Source: Gracilaria domingensis
Lineage: Eukaryota; Rhodophyta; Florideophyceae; Gracilariales; Gracilariaceae
DNA: 64,000 bases
Direction: 5' to 3'
NCBI GenBank assembly: GCA_022539475.1
Contig: VCMS01000044.1
Location: 186,001-250,000 of the forward strand
The position numbers and the translations under genes were made by a program. Shown here piece by piece: positions 60,101 to 64,000 of this stretch (its first letter is position 1; each line of letters opens with the position of its first letter). A model generated the notes under the pieces. It was not told where the DNA came from, made no database searches, and saw only the letters and a list, made by a program, of their open reading frames with translations.

Positions 60101-61137
60101 CTGCGGTAAGTAACCACAATTGGGGGCCTGAACAGGGTTGGGATGTCTACGACCCGGAGGTTCATAGCATCGTGCCTCTCCAACAGCAGCACATGGCTGG
60201 CGAAGACCCATTTGGTAATGACGATACCGTGATGGTGGCTGCCGAGAACTATGAGTCCCCCGCATTGCCTCCGTCGGCACCTGTACAGGCTACTCCTCCG
60301 ACCAGCGTGGCTGCGCCTGTTCCAAGTGGTCCGGCGAACCCTCAGGCGGCTGCTCACCCTCCCGGACGGGCTGCCCAGGGGCCTCTTCGGGTTGGTTTCC
60401 AGTCGCTTCCGGTGAATCCGGTGCCCCCTGGTGGTGATAGTGGCGCGATACGGAGCGCTCTGGCTCGTCTCAACCACGCCTCGATGGTGCACTTCAACCG
60501 TCCTGGTCCAAATGACATCCTCACCGCTGTGGATACTCTTACTAACTTGCTCCCCGTGGTTGCTCACCACGAGCGGCGCACTTCTGAGCTGCGACAGTTC
60601 CGCGACTACTTCCAGCGCAATCTCTACCGTGAGGTGACAGCCTATGTTGGCCAGTTGAGCAACCTTGTGGAAGGCCACGCGCCGTTACATCGACCCCCTG
60701 TGGAAAGTTTCAACCCGTACGCTCCTGCGTCACAGCAACCTGCGACCCCAATGGTAGGCTTTGGTGGCCTTGGTACGTATCAACTCCCTGGTGGACCTCC
60801 TGGTGGTGATCCTGCGGCACCTTTCCATACTCCGCTTGGTCCTCACAACGTTCCTCTTCCTCCAGCAAGTACTGGGACAGGAGTACCAAGTGGTTTCTCA
60901 ACTGGTTTCCGTTCGGCTCCGCTTCCGCCGACGTCCGGTGCTCCTAGGCCGCCTACTGGTCTGACCCCCGGTGCAGGGCCGTCTAGTGGTCTTGCTCCTC
61001 CGACCTCTGGTGGCATCCCTCCGTCTAGCTTACCGCCTTCCTTCCATCCACCCACTGGTCCTGCGAATACCATGCCGGTAGTCAGCAGCGGTACCCCTGC
61101 GGGACCTGCTGGTACTTCTGCTCCCTTACCAAGTGGT
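57143..61137. repeat. Dispersed ACCANNTGGT palindrome array
   Basis: The 10-bp palindrome ACCANNTGGT occurs exactly at 57143, 57230, 57290, 57540, 57972, 58817, 59982, 60885 and 61128. Near matches differing by one or two bases lie at 57496, 58065, 58245, 58507 and 60321. With eight fixed bases, chance would give well under one in 4 kb. The sites lie both in the leader and inside the coding region of copy 1, in more than one codon frame. The central two bases vary (AG, AT, TT, CT, GT). Confidence 0.8.
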
Positions 61138-61332
61138 GGTGCGCCACCGAGCGCGGCTAGCGGCGGGGGCGGAAGCTCCGCCGGGCCTGTGTCAGTTTAT
61201 TCTGGTCGTGGAGGTTCCTGTGGTGCAAAACCCTCGACGGGAAAACAACAAGCCGCGTCGCGGACGAGCACCTCAGGGTGTTCAGGCCCTGCTCCCTGTG
61301 AAGGGCAGTCGAGCGGCAGAACCCTCCGATAG
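58585..61332 (+). CDS. Coat/Gag-like protein, copy 1 (whole)
   Basis: ATG at 58585 gives 915 residues in one open frame. The first 140 residues are polar. A Gly/Arg segment (TPGVARGRGGG) and a Tyr/Gly part (SRGGYDPYAAAAGP) follow. A folded core spans about 180-560, with aromatic- and Trp-rich stretches such as ISSSLCPLRFRHMG, PSWWDHYEVCQWLEVPTPP and SEWAVMVAILALQASVEG. A helical region (about 640-720) and a long Pro/Gly/Ser-rich tail close the protein. No CCHC knuckle, protease or polymerase motif is seen. The same core recurs, diverged, in copy 2. A particle-forming structural protein is inferred from size, composition and duplication, not shown. Confidence 0.55.
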   Translation: MGDQPASPTGWSMTFERREDGAEEGITRALPVVVDPGGETAPFQSNYHVVDSSQPCLPSQTGTPVSFPSGAEAPVEANHLVLEEPHFDPIKRYSASEVSPSAEVNRSVRETVASRSRMSGKTPGVARGRGGGIFKPNTRSSTRSRQDPYSRGGYDPYAAAAGPSNVNPLAVAGTVEAQQLNPHDLNRTHGQPHAHYGARFADISAELVALGNWPFHISSSLCPLRFRHMGLTQYTAIARWDCRRLEAVPMAPPPPRKGEKQSRFGRQQCFHARQRHTKFLYYIPVAVPSDLPFIRCDGEVHYFRRLVDILHRLDEPATHIEVDLEYVAFERPLDTNYWTDRGRWATDAMAESRVRHRNNRTRTMFMFHNVEYWSQSDHNRRTWYVNRPSWWDHYEVCQWLEVPTPPVLAYFGSSISLERNNAYAVWSVARSEWAVMVAILALQASVEGVTWDTRCPDKSVGISGTQPVGRIFNIPNDVVGDIRAMGLSNIVEGTKYTAQQLDGYLTAVSNHNWGPEQGWDVYDPEVHSIVPLQQQHMAGEDPFGNDDTVMVAAENYESPALPPSAPVQATPPTSVAAPVPSGPANPQAAAHPPGRAAQGPLRVGFQSLPVNPVPPGGDSGAIRSALARLNHASMVHFNRPGPNDILTAVDTLTNLLPVVAHHERRTSELRQFRDYFQRNLYREVTAYVGQLSNLVEGHAPLHRPPVESFNPYAPASQQPATPMVGFGGLGTYQLPGGPPGGDPAAPFHTPLGPHNVPLPPASTGTGVPSGFSTGFRSAPLPPTSGAPRPPTGLTPGAGPSSGLAPPTSGGIPPSSLPPSFHPPTGPANTMPVVSSGTPAGPAGTSAPLPSGGAPPSAASGGGGSSAGPVSVYSGRGGSCGAKPSTGKQQAASRTSTSGCSGPAPCEGQSSGRTLR

Positions 61333-61774
61333 GGCCAACACGAGCCGGGTGTAAATCCGGGTGGCCCCGATCTGGGGGTGCAGTCGGAGGTAGAAGGGGT
61401 AGAATCGGCGTAGGTATCCGGATGGTTCCGGCGAGCCACAGCGAGTGGGGGTATCCAGCCCAACGGTATGGGACGACAAAAGATCAACAAACGAGCCGCA
61501 CTGCGGAGCACTGACTCGCGATAAGCGGGAAAACTCCCGAGACAAATAAAACAAACCTACAATGTAGGGCAGAGTAGCGAAAGCCGTAAGACGGAAATGA
61601 CAACAATAAAATAGATAAGAAAAGTGCCGTGACGACGGATTAGTACTCCTCAGGGACGGAGGTTGGTTGATCAGCCCGGAATTGCGGCGGTATTCCCCAG
61701 GATGGGGCTGGTGACCGTGCGCAAGCGGCAAGAAGATCAGAGCCAAAGGCCTCGTTGAGGTTTACTTCCCGTAC

Positions 61775-61810
61775 AGTGGCGGCAAGTGCCGCCACTTATA
61801 TACGGCACTT
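61775..61810. repeat. Two overlapping, mutually exclusive hairpins
   Basis: AGTGGCGGCA pairs with TGCCGCCACT over a two-base loop (61775-61796, ten base pairs). The right arm of that hairpin also supplies AAGTGCCG (61784-61791), which pairs with CGGCACTT (61803-61810) over an 11-base loop. Both cannot form at once. Confidence 0.8.
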
Positions 61811-61873
61811 GAAAATATCAATTAAAATATCTAACTGTCCGGCGCTGCCGGCCAATACATTACAGGTGTGCAA

Positions 61874-61893
61874 CCGTGGCAGGCTTGCCACGG
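61874..61893. repeat. Perfect eight-base-pair hairpin
   Basis: CCGTGGCA and TGCCACGG flank the loop GGCT. A weaker GC-rich hairpin (CCGGC/GCCGG) lies at 61839-61851. Confidence 0.85.
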
Positions 61894-62128
61894 CGCACCC
61901 GCTATCGGGCCAACTTGGCACACGTGTGCAGAAATACTACCCTTCCTAGGCATACCCCAAAATAGGGGCACTACCCCAGTAGCCTCTCATAACCTGAGGT
62001 GTCGAAGCCGGTAACGGATCAACAAACTATGAAAAGCACCTCGGTGCATCCCCACAAAGGGCGTTTTGCTCTACATCTCCCCCTTCTCAGGCTGAGACAC
62101 CGACTCCGTCGGCTCGATACGCCTCGCG

Positions 62129-63928
62129 ATGGAGGTATATAAGGAAGTCTCCCAAGACGGGTCTGCCGAGAACTGTTCGGAGCCACCAACACCTCCGGTG
62201 TCAGTAGCGAACCTCGTCATCTCGAGCCCTCCCGCGATGTCCAACGCACCGAACGGCCCTCCGTCCTCGACGGCACGCATGCAAGTATCGAACCCGCCGT
62301 TCCGGTCTGTTCCTCTCCCGCAGTCGGCGGCTGCCTCCCAGCCGGGTTCTTCCGGACAAGATCACGCTCCAGCTCAGGCTGGTCCCGCGCCCGTGTGGGA
62401 TTGGTTCAACGCCGAGATGCCAACTACGCTGGGTGGATGGCCTACCGCAGGCGCGTTACGCATCCGGGATCCCCACCGGCACAGTTTCCTTTTTGCCCAG
62501 GCTCCCTGGTTTGACGCCGAAGCCGTTCGGGATACAGAGCTCGTCGACTCGTACGCTGTCGACGGTCAACTCCCTGGTGGGCTTCCTGCTGACGTTACCC
62601 GTTCATGGGACTGGATCGCCCGCGTTGCGGTTATACCGAGCTGCCTGTTTGTAGGTCGAAACGAGACGAGACAATTCGCTCGCAATGAGATGGCCCGCAT
62701 TGGGTACGCGCGACACTTCCGAGCTCCGAACGAACATCCGGTGCCGGCACAGTACCAGTACGATGTGGCACGTTACCGAACTTTCGGCGAGGTCGGCTAC
62801 GGCGACCATCTAGCCAACGCGTTGGACGAAATTGACCGATATTCGGATACCGTTCAGCCGCAGCAGGAGTTGATCCTGTGAGCGCGGCCGACCCTTCGCG
62901 CCGAGTTCCGGTTCCTTCGCCGTCCTGGACGGTCTCAATTTCATGAAGGCCTCCGCTTCGAGAGGAAATGGCGTTCCCGCTTCGGGGTACTGGTGCCGTA
63001 CCAGTGCACGGAGGTGGAACGCATTGCGCGTCACTCCCATACTGGGCGATACCTGCCGCTGCCGTCATTCTGGCCTGCGGTCGAAGTCCCACGAGGGTGT
63101 CACGTAGAGCTACCGCCCTGCCTAACTTACATAGGCTCGTACTTCATGAATGATCCGCCTCGCGGCCTGTGGAGCATCCTGGCAACAGAATGGACCGTCC
63201 GCGTTGCGGCTTTCCTCCTCATCGAGGCATATGATTCGTACCGAGTTTGGTTCATCCCGGAACTCATCCGGCAAGCGATCCGAGCGTTGGATCTCTCCGA
63301 AGTGCTCGGCTCGGTCCGCAATGCGCGCGAAGCCACCGCGTTGGTGGACGTCATTGACCAGATTGACTGGAATGAGGTGCCTGCTAGTCAGGTTTCCGAC
63401 GGGGTCCGTCGGCAGTCGGACCGTTCTCCCGGACGGAACGTCAACGCCGGCGACTTCGTATATTTTGACCCATGAATTTGGGAGGTAATTGGTCCCGCTG
63501 AGGCGGCTGGTCGCCGCCGAGAGGAGCGATATATCCCGGAAGGGCACCCGCGTGGGTTCGTATACGTTGACGATGACGGTGATGACCCTGAAGAGGGAGG
63601 AAGTCCCATGGATGAGGGGAGCCCAGTGGGGGTTGCCTCGGAGCCCGACGCTACGGGAGATGACGACGAAGTCGTGATCGTTGACCCGCCCGCTGTAGCG
63701 GCTCCCGCTCCGACCGGCCCGTGGGCTCAGGATGTAGCATCCGCCGTGGGCGGCAGTTCTTCTCTCACTCCGCGAGCGGCGGTCATTCGCGACTTCCTTC
63801 GAGGCGTGGGAGTGGCCGTTCCCGATAAGGTGACCGACGAGTCGGAGTTGCAGGCAATAGCGGCACAGCGCTTCTCCGGGGCTCCCGGTAGTGGGGGCAC
63901 CCCAGGTGCTGGACCGTTCGGCGCGTAA
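62129..63928 (+). pseudogene. Coat/Gag-like protein, copy 2 (broken, diverged)
   Basis: Remnant of a second gene of the same family. The region around 63.05-63.25 kb aligns with the core of copy 1: PSFWPAVEVPRGCHVELPP matches PSWWDHYEVCQWLEVPTPP, followed in both by a Tyr/Gly/Ser strand, then TEWTVRVAAF against SEWAVMVAIL. The flanking parts keep the same order: a polar Pro/Ser-rich start, a folded core, and an acidic then Ala/Pro/Gly-rich tail. Overall identity is low, so this is a separate lineage and not a recent duplicate. It appears broken in about two to three places. Confidence 0.5.
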
Positions 63929-64000
63929 TTCCCCGGCTCGCGGTCCCCGACGGGCTGCGGTAGTCCGCAATAGACCCCGATGATGAGGGGCGACTCAATA

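Larger units (their letters stand above)
61333..62128. other. Inter-copy spacer with a cluster of hairpins
   Basis: About 800 bases between the two coat-like copies with no protein-like frame. Its second half carries several strong inverted repeats, including two competing hairpins at 61775-61810 and one at 61874-61893. It may act as a 3' end or a leader. Confidence 0.6.
57021..64000 (+). mobile_element. Unclassified coat/Gag-like element, at least two copies, continuing past the right edge
   Basis: From about 57.02 kb the base composition and motif content change. The parts are a leader of about 1.5 kb without recognisable protein, a large coat/Gag-like gene (copy 1), a spacer rich in hairpins, and a second, diverged and broken copy. 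No reverse transcriptase, integrase, transposase or polymerase is visible, and no long terminal repeats were found, so the family is unknown. A virus-like element or non-autonomous retroelement is most likely. Left border approximate; right border not reached. Copy 1 looks intact and so may be fairly recent; copy 2 is older. Confidence 0.5.

Noticed and set aside
57021-61600. Search for long terminal repeats around copy 1
   Set aside because: Sequences before 58.5 kb and after 61.3 kb were compared by eye and no repeated block was found, so an LTR structure is not claimed.

Overview
The window is nuclear DNA of a photosynthetic eukaryote, most likely a unicellular red alga. It encodes eukaryotic nuclear, mitochondrial and secretory proteins: TSR1, NSA2, SRP14, SKA1, APH-1, the tRNA-splicing endonuclease subunit Sen34, mitochondrial uL15 and ATP synthase subunit g. 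It also encodes at least two plastid-lumen PsbQ-like proteins. These carry transit peptides with an early phenylalanine (MAPPAFV.., MPGRNVAF..) followed by a twin-arginine export signal, a style typical of red algae and glaucophytes. Introns are few and short (69 to 101 nt in the cases resolved here), with GT-AG ends and often a CTAAC-like branch motif.

Layout. 0-8 kb: ribonucleotide reductase large subunit (cut by the left edge), TSR1, a probable Elongator subunit 5, tRNA-Val(CAC) and two unidentified proteins. 8-15.4 kb: a gene-poor stretch with a decayed LINE RNase H fragment, a possible hAT relic, a two-copy repeat, microsatellites and one multipass membrane protein. 15.7-24.8 kb: a GC-rich island with ATP synthase g, a divergent pair of PsbQ-like genes, a membrane-anchored thioredoxin/PDI-like protein, a low-complexity poly-Ala/poly-Asp protein, a TOG/CLASP-like protein and a probable plastid protein. 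25.4-55.4 kb: compact housekeeping genes, often convergent or divergent pairs: ankyrin protein, CDCA7-type zinc finger, NFX1, Sen34, two BAR-like proteins, SKA1, thiamine pyrophosphokinase, a ketopantoate-reductase-like plastid protein, uL15m, SRP14, NSA2, a DnaJ-type zinc-finger protein, APH-1, a longin-like protein, an SF1 helicase, a Golgi glycosyltransferase-like protein and a short-chain dehydrogenase. 57-64 kb: an unclassified element that appears virus-like or retroelement-like. It holds two divergent copies of a coat/Gag-like protein gene, the first whole and the second broken. It also carries a strong over-representation of the palindrome ACCANNTGGT and a cluster of hairpins between the copies.

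Five gene models needed exons that a plain reading-frame scan misses: the 145-aa protein at 6.3 kb, the ankyrin gene, the first exon of thiamine pyrophosphokinase, the last exon of the ketopantoate-reductase-like gene, and SRP14. The longin-like gene has three exons. A recurrent GGTACC-rich motif lies in many intergenic regions. All identifications rest on reading motifs by eye; no database search was run.
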